A stretch of DNA of 64,000 bases, taken from contig NZ_CP051198.1 of the NCBI RefSeq assembly GCF_024181225.1, forward strand, positions 248,001 to 312,000, in the 5' to 3' direction. This document shows, in pieces, positions 9,878 through 19,290 of this stretch; the first letter of the stretch is position 1; each line of letters begins with the position of its first letter. The DNA is from Treponema sp. OMZ 787 (GTDB lineage: Bacteria; Spirochaetota; Spirochaetia; Treponematales; Treponemataceae). A program made the position numbers and the translations under genes. The notes beneath the pieces were generated by a model. It ran no database searches. It was not told where the DNA came from and was given only the letters and a program-made list of their open reading frames with translations.

Positions 9878-11764
9878 CTAATCCAATTTCTTTTTATTGT
9901 GAGAGGTAACAAGTTTAACAATTAGTTCCCCGTATTTTTCTTTTTTTGCCTTTCCGATACCGAAAATATTGTCAAGCTCTGCAAGTGAAGAAGGTTTTTT
10001 AAGACCTAAATCAAAGATTGTTTTATCCGAAAAAATAATATAAGCGGGAACCCTAGCCTCATCGGCAAGCTCCCTTCGCTTTTGTTTTAAAGCATTAACA
10101 ATCGCCTTACCGCATGCATCCAAATTATTTTCAGCTACTTGAGGTTTTGATATTTCTTTTACTTCCTTTTTAGCAGAATTATCTTTTTCATAATTAAATG
10201 GAAGCATAATAGCAGTTCGGGCTTGAAGTTCTTCTTTTGCTTTTTGAGTTAATGACAACACCGAATAATCTTCGTCCTTTATAAGATAGTCTTCAGCCAA
10301 TAATATGCGGACAAGATTAAACCATCCTTCCCTATTGAATTCAGTACCTATACCCCAAACGGAAAGATCATTGTGTTTGTTTTCGAGTATGCGCTTTTGC
10401 TTTGAGCCTAAAAGAACATCGATAATGTAGCTCGCACCGAACATGCATCCTGTTCTGACAACACAGGATAAAAATTTCTGCACAGGAACGGTCAGGTCAG
10501 TTTTTTCTATTTTTTCTCTGGAACAAAAATCACAACAAGGTGCATCGCCCTGTACTTCTTTTAATTTTTCTTCGGATATATTTTCTCCAAAATATTTTAA
10601 AATCGCACGGCGGCGGCAGCTATTGGCTTGTGCATAATTACTTATGGCGGAAAGCATAGTTTCAGCTTTTCTCACCTCATCGGGAGATTTATCCTGCATC
10701 AAAAATTTAAGCTTAAAAATATCGGCAGCCGAAAAAAGCAAAAGAGCATGAGCCGGATTTCCGTCTCGCCCTGCCCTGCCTATTTCCTGATAGTATTGCT
10801 CTACACTCTTGGGTAAATCAAAATGAATAACAAACCTAACATTAGGTTTATTTATTCCCATCCCGAAGGCCACGGTTGCTACGATTATTTCGATATCGTC
10901 ATTGATAAAGTCATTTTGAGTTTTTTGTCTAAGCTCATCTGAAAGTCCTGCATGATAGGGCTTTGCATTGTATCCTAAAACCGACAGTTGAACAGACAAT
11001 GTATCTGCCTGTTTACGGGAAAAACAGTAAATAATACCGCTTTCGCCCTTATGCTCTTTTAGAAATTCCGAAGCCTGCTCAAAGGGCTTTTGCTTTTCTT
11101 TAACTTCCAAAAAGATATTTTTACGGTTAAAACCGGCAATAAACTCTTTTGGAGTCTTGAGCTTCAGCATTTTTTTTATGTCGGACCGAACCTTTTCTGT
11201 TGCCGTTGCCGTTATGGCAAGACAGGCAGCATCTGTTAAGAGCTTGCGGATTTCGGCTAACTGCCTATATTCAGGTCTAAAATCATGCCCCCATTCCGAA
11301 ATGCAGTGAGCCTCATCTATTGTAAGACAATCCACTTTTATTGAAGAAAGAAGCTCCTTACATCGGTCGCTTACCAAGGTTTCGGGAGCAACATATAGTA
11401 TTTTTACCTCTCCGTTTTTAATACGGCGGATATTATCGGTATATTTTTCCCAATCCAATGAGCTGTTTAAGGCAACAGCCTCTACCCCTATCGTTTCCAA
11501 ACCGCAAATTTGGTCATGCATGAGGGAAATTAGGGGGGAAACCACTATGGTTACACCTTCAAAAATGAGAGCCGGAATCTGATAGCATAAAGATTTTCCG
11601 CCCCCTGTCGGCATTACAGCAAGGACATCTTTTTTTTGGAGAATGCTATCTATAATTTCTTTTTGAAAGGGTCTGAATTCATCATACCCGAATACATCCT
11701 TTAAAATGCCTTCAGGGGAGGATATTGTCTTTTTACTGTCAGAGCCTTTTGATCCGCGCGTCAT
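9878..11764 (-). CDS. recQ: ATP-dependent DNA helicase RecQ
   Basis: 3'-5' helicase for recombination and fork repair. Walker A MPTGGGKS lies at residues 51-58, the DEAH box and aromatic-rich loop at about 145-165 (TIDEAHCISEWGHDFRPEY), and motif VI reads QEIGRAGRDG. A Zn-binding cysteine set (CRRR...CCDFC) and an HRDC domain at the C terminus complete the standard layout. Length (628 aa) is normal. A promoter with TTGCTT-17-TATAAT sits directly upstream, giving a very short leader. It is the last host gene before the CRISPR locus. Confidence 0.96.
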   Translation of the reverse strand: MTRGSKGSDSKKTISSPEGILKDVFGYDEFRPFQKEIIDSILQKKDVLAVMPTGGGKSLCYQIPALIFEGVTIVVSPLISLMHDQICGLETIGVEAVALNSSLDWEKYTDNIRRIKNGEVKILYVAPETLVSDRCKELLSSIKVDCLTIDEAHCISEWGHDFRPEYRQLAEIRKLLTDAACLAITATATEKVRSDIKKMLKLKTPKEFIAGFNRKNIFLEVKEKQKPFEQASEFLKEHKGESGIIYCFSRKQADTLSVQLSVLGYNAKPYHAGLSDELRQKTQNDFINDDIEIIVATVAFGMGINKPNVRFVIHFDLPKSVEQYYQEIGRAGRDGNPAHALLLFSAADIFKLKFLMQDKSPDEVRKAETMLSAISNYAQANSCRRRAILKYFGENISEEKLKEVQGDAPCCDFCSREKIEKTDLTVPVQKFLSCVVRTGCMFGASYIIDVLLGSKQKRILENKHNDLSVWGIGTEFNREGWFNLVRILLAEDYLIKDEDYSVLSLTQKAKEELQARTAIMLPFNYEKDNSAKKEVKEISKPQVAENNLDACGKAIVNALKQKRRELADEARVPAYIIFSDKTIFDLGLKKPSSLAELDNIFGIGKAKKEKYGELIVKLVTSHNKKKLD

Positions 11765-11775
11765 ATATGGATGAT

Positions 11776-11804
11776 ATTATACCCTAAAACGCCAAATTAA
11801 GCAA
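11776..11804 (-). promoter_or_regulatory. recQ promoter
   Basis: On the minus strand TTGCTT (11804-11799) and TATAAT (11781-11776) are 17 bp apart. The predicted start is only about 5-8 nt before the recQ ATG at 11764, so the transcript is nearly leaderless. Confidence 0.6.
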
Positions 11805-11914
11805 GCATCAAGTGAAAAGTTATGGAAAGTAGTCCGTATTCAAACAGTAGCCTCAAATAATTCAATATAAAATGTGGACAGGTATAAAAAATAAGTTATA
11901 ATTTTGAGTAATTA

Positions 11915-12035
11915 ATAAAAAAGGCTTAACCATGTTAAGCCTTGATGCTCCACAATGAGCGGTCCTCGAAAGGACGATTTTGATGAATTCTTATTTGAAC
12001 TCGTTGTGTAATTTAAGATAGATCTTAAATTGTGT
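11915..12035 (-). ncRNA. tracrRNA of the type II CRISPR system
   Basis: Read on the minus strand. A 5' anti-repeat (about 12035-11993) pairs with the CRISPR repeat over the GTTGTGTAATTTAAGAT core, with a small bulge where the repeat has GAGA. Then come a stem GTCC-TTTC-GAGGAC, a small GCTC...GAGC hairpin, and a terminator hairpin AAGGCTTAAC/GTTAAGCCTT (11943-11921) followed by TTTTTTA. Order and structure match known type II tracrRNAs: anti-repeat, nexus-like stem, terminator. It lies between recQ and cas9, divergent from cas9. It looks intact although both cas9 and cas1-cas2 are broken. Confidence 0.88.
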
Positions 12036-12041
12036 AAGTAT

Positions 12042-12070
12042 ATTTTAATATTTTTTAAAGGAATGGTCAA
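12042..12070 (-). promoter_or_regulatory. tracrRNA promoter
   Basis: Minus-strand TTGACC (12070-12065) and TAAAAT (12047-12042) separated by 17 bp put the start near 12035, just before the anti-repeat. The promoter overlaps the cas9 ribosome site (AAAGGA at 12057-12062), so tracrRNA transcription and cas9 leader share DNA. Confidence 0.65.
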
Positions 12071-12072
12071 TA

Positions 12073-14511
12073 ATGAAAAGGGAAATTAAGGATTATTTTC
12101 TCGGACTGGATGTAGGAACCGGCTCTGTCGGCTGGGCAGTTACTGATACTGACTATAAGCTTTTAAAGGCTAATCGTAAAGACCTTTGGGGTATGAGGCT
12201 TTTCGATACGGCAGAAACGGCAGAAGCCAGAAGGCTTCACAGAGGGGCACGGCGCCGTATTGAGAGAAGAAATAAAAGAATAAAATTGCTTCAAGAGCTG
12301 TTTGCCGAAGAAATTGCAAAAAAAGATGAGGTATTTTTCCAAAGAATGAAAGAAAGCCCTCTTTATGCAGAAGATAAGACTATATTACAGGAAAATAGTC
12401 TTTTTAATGATAAAGATTTTAACGATAAGACCTATCATAAAGCTTATCCCACTATAAACCACCTGATAAAGGCTTGGATTGAAAACAAGGTAAAACCTGA
12501 TCCAAGGCTTTTATACCTAGCCTGCCATAATATTATCAAAAAAAGAGGCCATTTTTTATTTGAAGGTGATTTCGATTCGGAAAATCAGTTTGATACTTCT
12601 ATAAAAACTCTTTTTGAATATCTGCGTACAGATATGGAACTAGATATTGATGCCGATACTCAAAAAATAAAAGACATTTTAAAGGACAGCTCTTTAAAAA
12701 ATTCAGAAAAGCAAAGCCTTCTAAATAAGCTTTTAGGACTAAAGCCGTCCGACAAACAAAAAAAAGCTATTACGAATTTAATATCGGGTAACAAGGTAAA
12801 CTTTGCAGATCTTTATGATAATCCCGACTTAAAGGATGCAGAGAGAAAAGGCATATCTTTTTCTAAAGACGATTTTGACGCTTTAAGCGATGAGCTTACT
12901 TCATTTTTAGGAGATTCCTTTGAGCTTTTGTTAAAAGCAAAGGCTATATATAATTGTTCTGTTCTTTCAAAGGTAATAGGTGATGAGCAGTATCTTTCTT
13001 TTGCAAAGGTTAAGATATACGAAAAGCATAAGAGCGATTTGTCCAAATTAAAAAATGTTATAAAAAAGCATTTACCAAAAGATTATAGAAGAGTATTCGG
13101 ATATAAGCTGTCTGAAAACAATAACTGTAATTATTCGAGATATGTAGGGGTATGTAAAACCGGAAGTAAAAAAAAGATTATAAAAGACACTACCGGCCAA
13201 GAAGATTTTTATAAATTTTTAAAAAGCATTCTTTCTGCCAAATCGGACATAAAAGAAATAAATGATATATTATCCGAAATTGAAACAGGAACTTTTTTAC
13301 CTAAGCAGGTGTCTAAAAGCAATGCAGAAATTCCTTATCAATTGCGCAGGACGGAATTGGAAAAGATATTAGCCAATGCAGAAAAACATTTTTCTTTTTT
13401 AAAAGAAAAGGGTGAAAATGGTTTATCTATCAGCGAAAAAATCATAATGCTCTTAACATTTAAGATTCCTTATTATATTGGGCCTATAAACGATAAACAT
13501 AAAAAATATTTTCCCGATAGATGCTGGGCCGTAAAAAAAGAAAAAGCCCCTTCCGGTAAAACCGCCCCATGGAACTTTTTTGACCGTATAGATAAGGACA
13601 AAACAGCTGAAGCCTTTATTACAAGCAGAACTAATTTTTGTACATACCTAACAGGAGAAGAAGTTTTACCCAAAAACTCTCTTTTATATTCCGAGTTTAC
13701 TGTTTTAAATGAAATCAATAATTTACAGATTGTCATTGACGGAAAAAATATATGCGATATTAAACTAAAGCAAATGATATATGAAGAGTTATTTAAAAAA
13801 TATAAAAAAATTACGCAAAAACAGATTTCAACTTTTATAAAAAATGAAAGTGTTTGTAATAAAACGGATGAGGTAATTATTTTAGGTATTGATAAAGAGT
13901 GTACATCTTCATTAAAATCTTATATCGAGCTTAAAAACATATTCGGAAAGCAAGTAGATGAAGTATCTACAAAAAAGATGCTTGAGGATATTATAAGATG
14001 GGCGACTATCTATCATGAAGGAGAAGGTAAGAGCATTCTTAAAACTAAAATAAAAAATGAGTATGGTAATGCTTGTTCCGATGAACAGATTAAAGCTGTT
14101 CTAAATCTTAAATTTTTAGGTTGGGGAAGATTATCCCGTAAATTCCTTGAAAGTGTCACATCAGAAATTCCCGGGTTCAGTGAACCCATAAATATAATAA
14201 CGGCAATGCGTAAAACTCAAAATAATTTAATGGAGCTGCTCAGCAGTGAATTTAAATTTAATGAAAATATTAAAAAGATAAATTCGGCGTTTGAAGATAC
14301 CGAAAAACGATTTTCATACAACGGCTTGGTCAAACCCTTATTTTTATCGCCGTCGGTAAAAAAAATGCTGTGGCAAACTCTTAAACTTGTAAAAGAAATA
14401 TCTCATATTACCCAAGCCCCTCCTAAAAAAATATTTATCGAAATGGCTCGCAGTGCAGAACTTGAACCTGCAAGGATATCAATTCTAAAAAAAATTGAGC
14501 GAGAATTATAA
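12073..14511 (+). pseudogene. cas9: cas9 5' fragment (RuvC-I to RuvC-II), cut by prophage
   Basis: N-terminal part of a type II Cas9 nuclease. RuvC-I is LGLDVGTGSVGWAV with catalytic Asp13. An Arg-rich bridge helix follows (RRLHRGARRRIERR, about 58-71), then the recognition lobe, then RuvC-II IFIEMA with Glu790. Host codons run to Arg801; the next 11 codons (ISILKKIEREL) are prophage end sequence and then TAA. HNH and RuvC-III are missing from this open reading frame. Removing the prophage and one AAGGA copy gives ...LEPAR-TKTRLK..., and the joined product is 1395 aa. The fragment cannot cut DNA by itself; whether it folds with the other half is unknown. Confidence 0.95.
14472..14476. repeat. 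Target-site duplication AAGGA, left copy
   Basis: AAGGA at the end of the cas9 5' fragment is repeated at 53685-53689. Joining the flanks through one copy restores the cas9 frame (GCA AGG ACT AAG ACA). Five base pairs is the duplication made by Mu-type transposition. Confidence 0.92.
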
Positions 14512-14513
14512 TC

Positions 14514-14533
14514 AATTTTGACTATTTTTGATG
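14514..14533 (+). promoter_or_regulatory. Left-end TGACTAT motif, candidate transposase or repressor site
   Basis: AATTTTGACTATTTTTGATG lies about 40 bp inside the left end. Its core TGACTATT recurs, on the opposite strand, at the right end (53634-53647) and in the early control region (24299-24312). Sharing between ends and operator is the pattern expected for MuA-like or repressor binding; binding itself is inferred. Confidence 0.4.
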
Positions 14534-14534
14534 T

Positions 14535-14572
14535 GGTTTTTAGCGGTTTTTGGTGGGTTTTAACGGTTTTTT
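14535..14572. other. Helically phased T-tracts at the left end
   Basis: Four T-tracts recur at about 10-bp spacing, each preceded by GG or CGG (GGTTTT at 14535, 14545, 14555-14560 as GGGTTT, and 14565). Tracts phased with the helical repeat bend DNA, so this is a predicted curved segment beside the transposition end. Confidence 0.5.
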
Positions 14573-14595
14573 AAGGGGCTTTTGGCCCCTTTTTT
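14573..14595 (+). terminator. Rho-independent terminator, rightward
   Basis: Perfect 7-bp stem AAGGGGC/GCCCCTT with a 5-nt loop, followed by a T-run (14590-14595). The T-run is on the plus strand, so it would end transcripts from the cas9 5' fragment. No T-run exists on the minus side, so leftward early transcripts could read on into cas9 as antisense. Confidence 0.7.
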
Positions 14596-14603
14596 GTTGG
14601 AAT

Positions 14604-14861
14604 TTATATCAAGGGAATATCAGCTAGAGAGTGGTTTTTGATGTAGGTTACAAGGTCTTTTTTAAGGATTTCACGGTCGGAATTAACCGGAAGGATGCCG
14701 CCTGAGATCATGCGCTGGATTGTGGGTTCTGACACATTGCAAACAAAGGCGGCTTCTTTTGGGCTTAGGATGGGCGGGCAGTTTGGGAGAAGGTCGATTT
14801 TAATCTGCGTTAATTCCGGGAAGGCTTCGAGCTCTTCTAATGATTTCTTGTAGATATTCAT
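14604..14861 (-). CDS. Excisionase/MerR-type HTH protein (HTH_17-like)
   Basis: 85-residue DNA-binding protein. The segment SPKEAAFVCNVSEPTIQRMISGGILPV (given in part: residues about 33-60) is a winged-helix excisionase-type motif, in which the last part reads a typed residue for the recognition wing. It is the last gene of the leftward early operon and overlaps the upstream gene by 62 bp. A role in modulating transposition or late control is possible, but nothing in the sequence proves one. Confidence 0.6.
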   Translation of the reverse strand: MNIYKKSLEELEAFPELTQIKIDLLPNCPPILSPKEAAFVCNVSEPTIQRMISGGILPVNSDREILKKDLVTYIKNHSLADIPLI

Positions 14862-15171
14862 TTAAATCCTCCTGTAAGGTGTCTTCGTGGTCGTCTAAAA
14901 TAAAGCCTGCAAGGTCGTACCAGGGGATACGGTATACGCCTAAAAACAGGACGGCATCAAGACGGAATTGGTGGAGAATTGTCTGAAGCTCATCACGGGA
15001 GCAATGCAGAATTGCACATGTTTCTTTTAGAGAATAAAAATACTTGCCGGCAATTCGGGCATTTTGAATTAACCCCTTGACGGCCGCTTCTCTTTCCTGC
15101 GGGGTAAGAGCGGTTCTATATTCTCTTAAATTGTCAAACAATTCTCCTTTGGCCATAAACATTTTCCTCAT
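14800..15171 (-). CDS. Small HTH protein of the prophage early operon
   Basis: About 123 residues from the ATG at 15171, which overlaps the gemA-like stop codon by one base (TAATG) and suggests coupling. A second ATG at 15156 has a better-spaced AGGA and may be the true start. The middle part (YSLKETCAILHCSRDELQTIL) resembles an excisionase-type helix-turn-helix, like the downstream protein, so the two may be paralogues. An upstream in-frame extension would overlap gemA widely and is unlikely. Function unknown. Confidence 0.5.
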   Translation of the reverse strand: MRKMFMAKGELFDNLREYRTALTPQEREAAVKGLIQNARIAGKYFYSLKETCAILHCSRDELQTILHQFRLDAVLFLGVYRIPWYDLAGFILDDHEDTLQEDLNEYLQEIIRRARSLPGINAD

Positions 15172-15590
15172 TAATACTTCTTTTCGATAATGCTTAGAAA
15201 GCCCATAACACGGCGAAGCTCTCTCATGCTGCAATCTTCCAAGCGAGACTTACCCATTTTGCTTAAATAACCTTGCAAGCGGTTTTTACTGTGATTACCG
15301 AGAACTGCATTTGCTTTAGCCCTTACAGCATTCAGGAAGCGTTGAGATTGAGGTGTGAAATTTTGAGAACTTCCTAAGGGGGCATTTCCTTGAGCTATCA
15401 GAATTTTATTTAAGGCATCTATTACGGATTTAAACTGTTTTATGCTTTCAATCTTGGAAGCCGAATCTACTCCGGCGTGGTCTAAAAGAATTCCGATATA
15501 TTGCTCATCCGTAATTTTAGCCTTATTCTTTTGTAGATGAATTAAAGCCAACATTTTATTTCTGCTTGCATTGTTTATTGATGTATTCAT
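15171..15590 (-). CDS. GemA-like regulatory protein (Mu gp16, DUF1018)
   Basis: 139 aa. The N-terminal part (ALIHLQKNKAKITDEQYIGIL, residues 15-35) and the C-terminal part (LQGYLSKMGKSRLEDCSMREL) match the DUF1018/GemA pattern. In Mu, GemA affects host gene expression and DNA supercoiling-linked functions. Its position directly after the B-like ATPase in the early operon is also as in many Mu-like phages. A ribosome site (AAGGAGAG) precedes the ATG. Confidence 0.65.
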   Translation of the reverse strand: MNTSINNASRNKMLALIHLQKNKAKITDEQYIGILLDHAGVDSASKIESIKQFKSVIDALNKILIAQGNAPLGSSQNFTPQSQRFLNAVRAKANAVLGNHSKNRLQGYLSKMGKSRLEDCSMRELRRVMGFLSIIEKKY

Positions 15591-15611
15591 TTTTTTCTCT
15601 CCTTATAATTT

Positions 15612-16505
15612 TTAACCTAACTTATTTATCATCTCTTCTGTGATGGCTGAAAGACCTGAAGCATTAGCAATGTTTACCAAGGCTCTCGCTTCGTTAGCGA
15701 CCGTACGGAATCCCCCACGGGCTCTTTTTGATAAGAGGCTTGCGGTTTTAAGATCAAGGGTTAAGCCTGCTGCAGAACGGTAATAAGTTGCGATGTCGAT
15801 TTCCTTTATCGGGTCAAAAACAACAATAGGATTACGCACTCGCGAGCGAAGACGAGGTACCTGATCGATTTTACTTTTTAAGGCTTCTTCTCCAACAAAT
15901 AGAAAGGGAAGATTACAGCGTTCGTTTATTCCGCGTAAGGTTTCAAGGTGCTTTACGGGGCATTTATCGGCTTCATCAATGATTATAAGATGCCTCCGGT
16001 AAAGGCAGGATTGCTCAAGGACAGTGATACACTTACTCATTGAATGAGGACGGGTATTGGCCACTTCATAGCAGATGTCTCTTAAAAGCTGGGTTATGGA
16101 AGAGCCGTCAATGTAAAGGATGTAGACGGCATTTGAGTTTTCGGAAACGAACCATTTTGAGGTGAAAGTTTTTCCTCTTTCGGCCGTTCCGATGACCATA
16201 CCGAGACTTGAAGAAAGAGAGCCTTCGGGATCGGCAAGGCTTGAAGCAAGGTCTTTGTAAGCCGATACTGAGGGAGTCATAACGACTGCTTCAAAGTCAA
16301 GGCTGATACCCGTTTTTTCTTCTTCGATGTTTTCAGTATTGTAACCCGCTTCTTTAAGAAGACTTAATATCTCGCCTTCCTTTTCTTTCCAGTTAGGATA
16401 ATCTTTTGAAGCAACACGCGAAACGGTTGAGCGGTTAAGGCCCGTAATGCGAGCTGCATCTCCGTGGGATAGATTGTTAAAGTTTAAAACTTCTTTTAGT
16501 GCCAT
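15612..16505 (-). CDS. MuB-like target-selection AAA+ ATPase
   Basis: In Mu, B binds target DNA and activates the transposase. This 297-aa protein has an N-terminal helix-turn-helix (SHGDAARITGLNRSTVSRVA, residues 13-32) and a Walker A motif GTAERGKT near residue 106. Its Walker B is LIIIDEAD near residue 175, and an arginine-finger-like RLRSRVR follows. It overlaps the transposase gene by 10 bp, so A and B are translationally coupled, as expected for partners. Assignment from motifs plus position is strong. Confidence 0.85.
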   Translation of the reverse strand: MALKEVLNFNNLSHGDAARITGLNRSTVSRVASKDYPNWKEKEGEILSLLKEAGYNTENIEEEKTGISLDFEAVVMTPSVSAYKDLASSLADPEGSLSSSLGMVIGTAERGKTFTSKWFVSENSNAVYILYIDGSSITQLLRDICYEVANTRPHSMSKCITVLEQSCLYRRHLIIIDEADKCPVKHLETLRGINERCNLPFLFVGEEALKSKIDQVPRLRSRVRNPIVVFDPIKEIDIATYYRSAAGLTLDLKTASLLSKRARGGFRTVANEARALVNIANASGLSAITEEMINKLG

Positions 16506-18433
16506 TTTGTTTTCTCCTTTCGGGCTTCAAGCCCAAGATTTATTTTTGTTTCAAAAAAGAGCCTTTCATCTTCACTCATGTTTTTTTCATATTTGAGTTT
16601 AAAAGCTTGATCGGCTTCACTTAAAACTGCCCCGTCCATAACCGCATCAAGAATTGCATCGAAGCGGTCTCGCTCTGAGGAGTAAACGCTTCGGCGGTTT
16701 TGCGAGGAGTTAATAACTAAGGTAAGCCGCTCTCCGACAGCTTGAGCAAACTCGGAATCGGTGAGTTCAGGATCCGGCAAAAACTTTGCTTCACTTTCGT
16801 TAGCGATCTTCTTTCCTTGTTCAAGATTTTTATAGCGGCTTGATGTTATTACTTTGCCGAAGCCGTTAATTGCTTTTGTATAGCTTTCAGAAACCGCCCG
16901 AATGTTAGCGTTCTTTTCTTCGATTGCCGACTTAACAGCCTTTTCGTCAAAGAAATCGATACGCTTTTCAGGGGTTAAAAAGATGGCTTCTCCGGTTACA
17001 GGATGAATGGCATAGACTCCTGAAGACGGGTCATCGGGATCGAAGCGGACTTCGATTCTTTGACCTTGAAGCCCTGCTATGTTTGAGCGGTTTTGACTTA
17101 CCATATCGGAAGTAAGGTTAGGCCCTACATAGTTAATTCCCGATATTGTAATGCGGTTGTTTCGTACGATACGGTGATCGGGCTCCATAAAGAGGGCTTT
17201 AATATCTTCAAGCTTAATACGGCTAGGCTCCCAGCCTTCTTTTTCGATGGCTTTCATCATCTCATCACGAGGGGAATGTTTGAGGGAAGAATGAAAACGC
17301 TGTTCGTAGGTTTCGAGAGCAAGGTTAGCTTGCTCGACAAATTCTTCATAGCGTAATAGATAGCCGTTAGCTTCCTGCCAGTTAAGGCGGCGGGTTGCTT
17401 CTTCATCTTCTGCGGCCGAGGCTTTGATGTTTCGTACATAGCCCGGGAGGAAGCGGTCTAAGAGTAACTGCTCAAAAGTTGAGAAGAACCTTTCAATCGG
17501 TTTTGTCTTTGCATTTTTTACACGGGCAAAGATACGCCTGTTTTTCTTATGCCAGACCTCGCAAGTGTCGGCCAAGGCGACAACCGCCCCGGATTCATCT
17601 TCTAAAGCATAGTGTCCGTCTTCGGTTTTGAAAAGCTCTGCTTCATCGGTGAACTTCATTCCAAAAGTCTGCAAGGCTTCGACAAGCCAATCAATTTTTT
17701 TAGCCGTTTCAGGCTTTCCGTTATCGTTGTAGGTGGAGCCGAATTTGCCGAAGCGGATAAGGCCTTGTCTTAAGGCTCTTGCAACGGTACGGAAGTTATA
17801 AGGCCCTGCCTCAAAAGAAACACCGTAAGGAAGACGGGTACGCATATCGAGCCAAGCATAACATTCGGGTCTGAACTTTTTCCCTTTTGAATCGACCACC
17901 CAAAAGTTGAAACGATGCTGATCGCCTACGACTACCTCAAAAGGTTTTAAGGTTGATAAATCGCGAGCAATGTAAAAGAGATTATCAAGTGCCCGCCTTC
18001 CGCCTTGAGTATAACCGACTAAAAGAGTACTTAAAGCTTTTAAATGCTTGTATGCCGAAGGCTCGGAACCGACGGCCCAGCCTTTTTCTAAAGCGACCTT
18101 ACAGGTTTGATTATAAGCATTGCGAACCGTGCAATAGCCTACATCTCTTTGGACGGCAAGGTAAACCGCTTTTAGAAAACGTAAGGCATCATCATCCCAA
18201 GCAAAGACAGATCTTCCTTGTTTAGGTTTATCGACGGGGAGATAACCGTTTTCTCTTATTTCTTTTATATACCGGCGGATGGTTGAAACGGAAAGACCGA
18301 ACCTGTCTGAAAGTTCTTCTTCTGCCATTCGGACAGTAAGCCCCGGACGGCGTGTCTGCCATGCTTCAAAGACGGCGACTTTTTCACGGTGTTTTTTATT
18401 TCCTTGAAAAACCACTTGCGTTAAGCTTGCCAT
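16496..18433 (-). CDS. MuA-like DDE transposase
   Basis: Catalyses strand transfer of the prophage ends. An N-terminal HTH (LSVSTIRRYIKEIRENG, about 47-63) precedes an RNase H-fold core. Candidate catalytic residues are Asp171 (VVGDQHRF), Asp237 (YNDNGK) and Glu314 (KPIERFFS), with spacing of 66 and 77 residues, comparable to Mu A (D269, D336, E392). A mu-C beta-barrel region (GQRIEVRFDPDDPSSGVYA) and a C-terminal B-contacting tail follow. At 645 aa it is close to Mu A (663 aa). No frameshift is seen, so transposition is probably intact. Confidence 0.93.
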   Translation of the reverse strand: MASLTQVVFQGNKKHREKVAVFEAWQTRRPGLTVRMAEEELSDRFGLSVSTIRRYIKEIRENGYLPVDKPKQGRSVFAWDDDALRFLKAVYLAVQRDVGYCTVRNAYNQTCKVALEKGWAVGSEPSAYKHLKALSTLLVGYTQGGRRALDNLFYIARDLSTLKPFEVVVGDQHRFNFWVVDSKGKKFRPECYAWLDMRTRLPYGVSFEAGPYNFRTVARALRQGLIRFGKFGSTYNDNGKPETAKKIDWLVEALQTFGMKFTDEAELFKTEDGHYALEDESGAVVALADTCEVWHKKNRRIFARVKNAKTKPIERFFSTFEQLLLDRFLPGYVRNIKASAAEDEEATRRLNWQEANGYLLRYEEFVEQANLALETYEQRFHSSLKHSPRDEMMKAIEKEGWEPSRIKLEDIKALFMEPDHRIVRNNRITISGINYVGPNLTSDMVSQNRSNIAGLQGQRIEVRFDPDDPSSGVYAIHPVTGEAIFLTPEKRIDFFDEKAVKSAIEEKNANIRAVSESYTKAINGFGKVITSSRYKNLEQGKKIANESEAKFLPDPELTDSEFAQAVGERLTLVINSSQNRRSVYSSERDRFDAILDAVMDGAVLSEADQAFKLKYEKNMSEDERLFFETKINLGLEARKEKTKWH

Positions 18434-18439
18434 TATTTT

Positions 18440-19234
18440 TTACTCCTCTCCATCGGCTTCCATTTTTTGAAGCTCAAGTTCCGCATAGTAGTTTGTTACC
18501 TCTTTTAGCTTAACGGACAAGTTGTAAGCTGCCGTCAACCGCTCTTTCATTGATTTAAAGGAAAGAATGTAAGAGTCGATTGAATCAAAAACTTTAAGCT
18601 GCATGGCATTTTGCTCATCAGTTTCAAGGCGGAATTTTTTTAAGTCTTCACTATGAGTCATTATTTCGGCAAAGAAGTCTCTTCTGGGCTCAACTTTGAA
18701 TTTAGAGGACTGCCAAGTTTCTGCAACTTCCTTAGCTCTCTTTACTGCAAGGCGGGCGTTTAATTCCCTGTCATCAGCATTTGTCCAGCCTTCTCCTCTC
18801 TTACCTGTTTTTAAGAATTTTGCAATTCGAGCTTCACGGGCATCGGTTTCTTCCTTTAGCCTTTCTGCATTGAGAGCCTTCATCTCTTCAGGAGTCATAA
18901 GATAGGCCTCTCCTGTTTCAGAAAGAGCAGACGGAATAAAAACTTTGAGCCAATCGTTTGCGATTCTTTTTGAAATGCCGATGGCCTCGCAGTAGTCTGC
19001 CCAAGTAAATTCTAGGTAGTTATCGGCTAGCGGGTCTTTACGCTGTCCTATTTGTCCGTTTAGGTTTTCGCGGGCAAGGTAGAGTTCTTGAGCTATTTCA
19101 AGGGTGTTAGTCTTCCACCTTTCAACCTTAGGCCTTATTTTGGCAACGGATTTTTCAAAGTTCCATTTGAAAACTTTTTCTTTTAGTTCGATTTCTTTTG
19201 AAGCGTTGTTCGGTGCTATTTTGTTTTTTGCCAT
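18440..19234 (-). CDS. Prophage early protein, function unknown
   Basis: About 264 residues from the ATG at 19234 (MAKNKIAPNN), preceded by AAAGGAG 12-15 nt upstream; an upstream in-frame ATG at 19279 lacks a ribosome site. The protein is charged and mostly helical. A stretch DYCEAIGISKRIANDWLKVF (about 88-107) looks like a helix-turn-helix. It lies 6 bp upstream of the transposase gene, as an unassigned gene does in several Mu-like phages. I do not recognise the family. Confidence 0.55.
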   Translation of the reverse strand: MAKNKIAPNNASKEIELKEKVFKWNFEKSVAKIRPKVERWKTNTLEIAQELYLARENLNGQIGQRKDPLADNYLEFTWADYCEAIGISKRIANDWLKVFIPSALSETGEAYLMTPEEMKALNAERLKEETDAREARIAKFLKTGKRGEGWTNADDRELNARLAVKRAKEVAETWQSSKFKVEPRRDFFAEIMTHSEDLKKFRLETDEQNAMQLKVFDSIDSYILSFKSMKERLTAAYNLSVKLKEVTNYYAELELQKMEADGEE

Positions 19235-19290
19235 TTTAAAAGATTTCTCCTTTGTAAGGTGTGATTTTAAAAACCACACCTTAATTTTTT

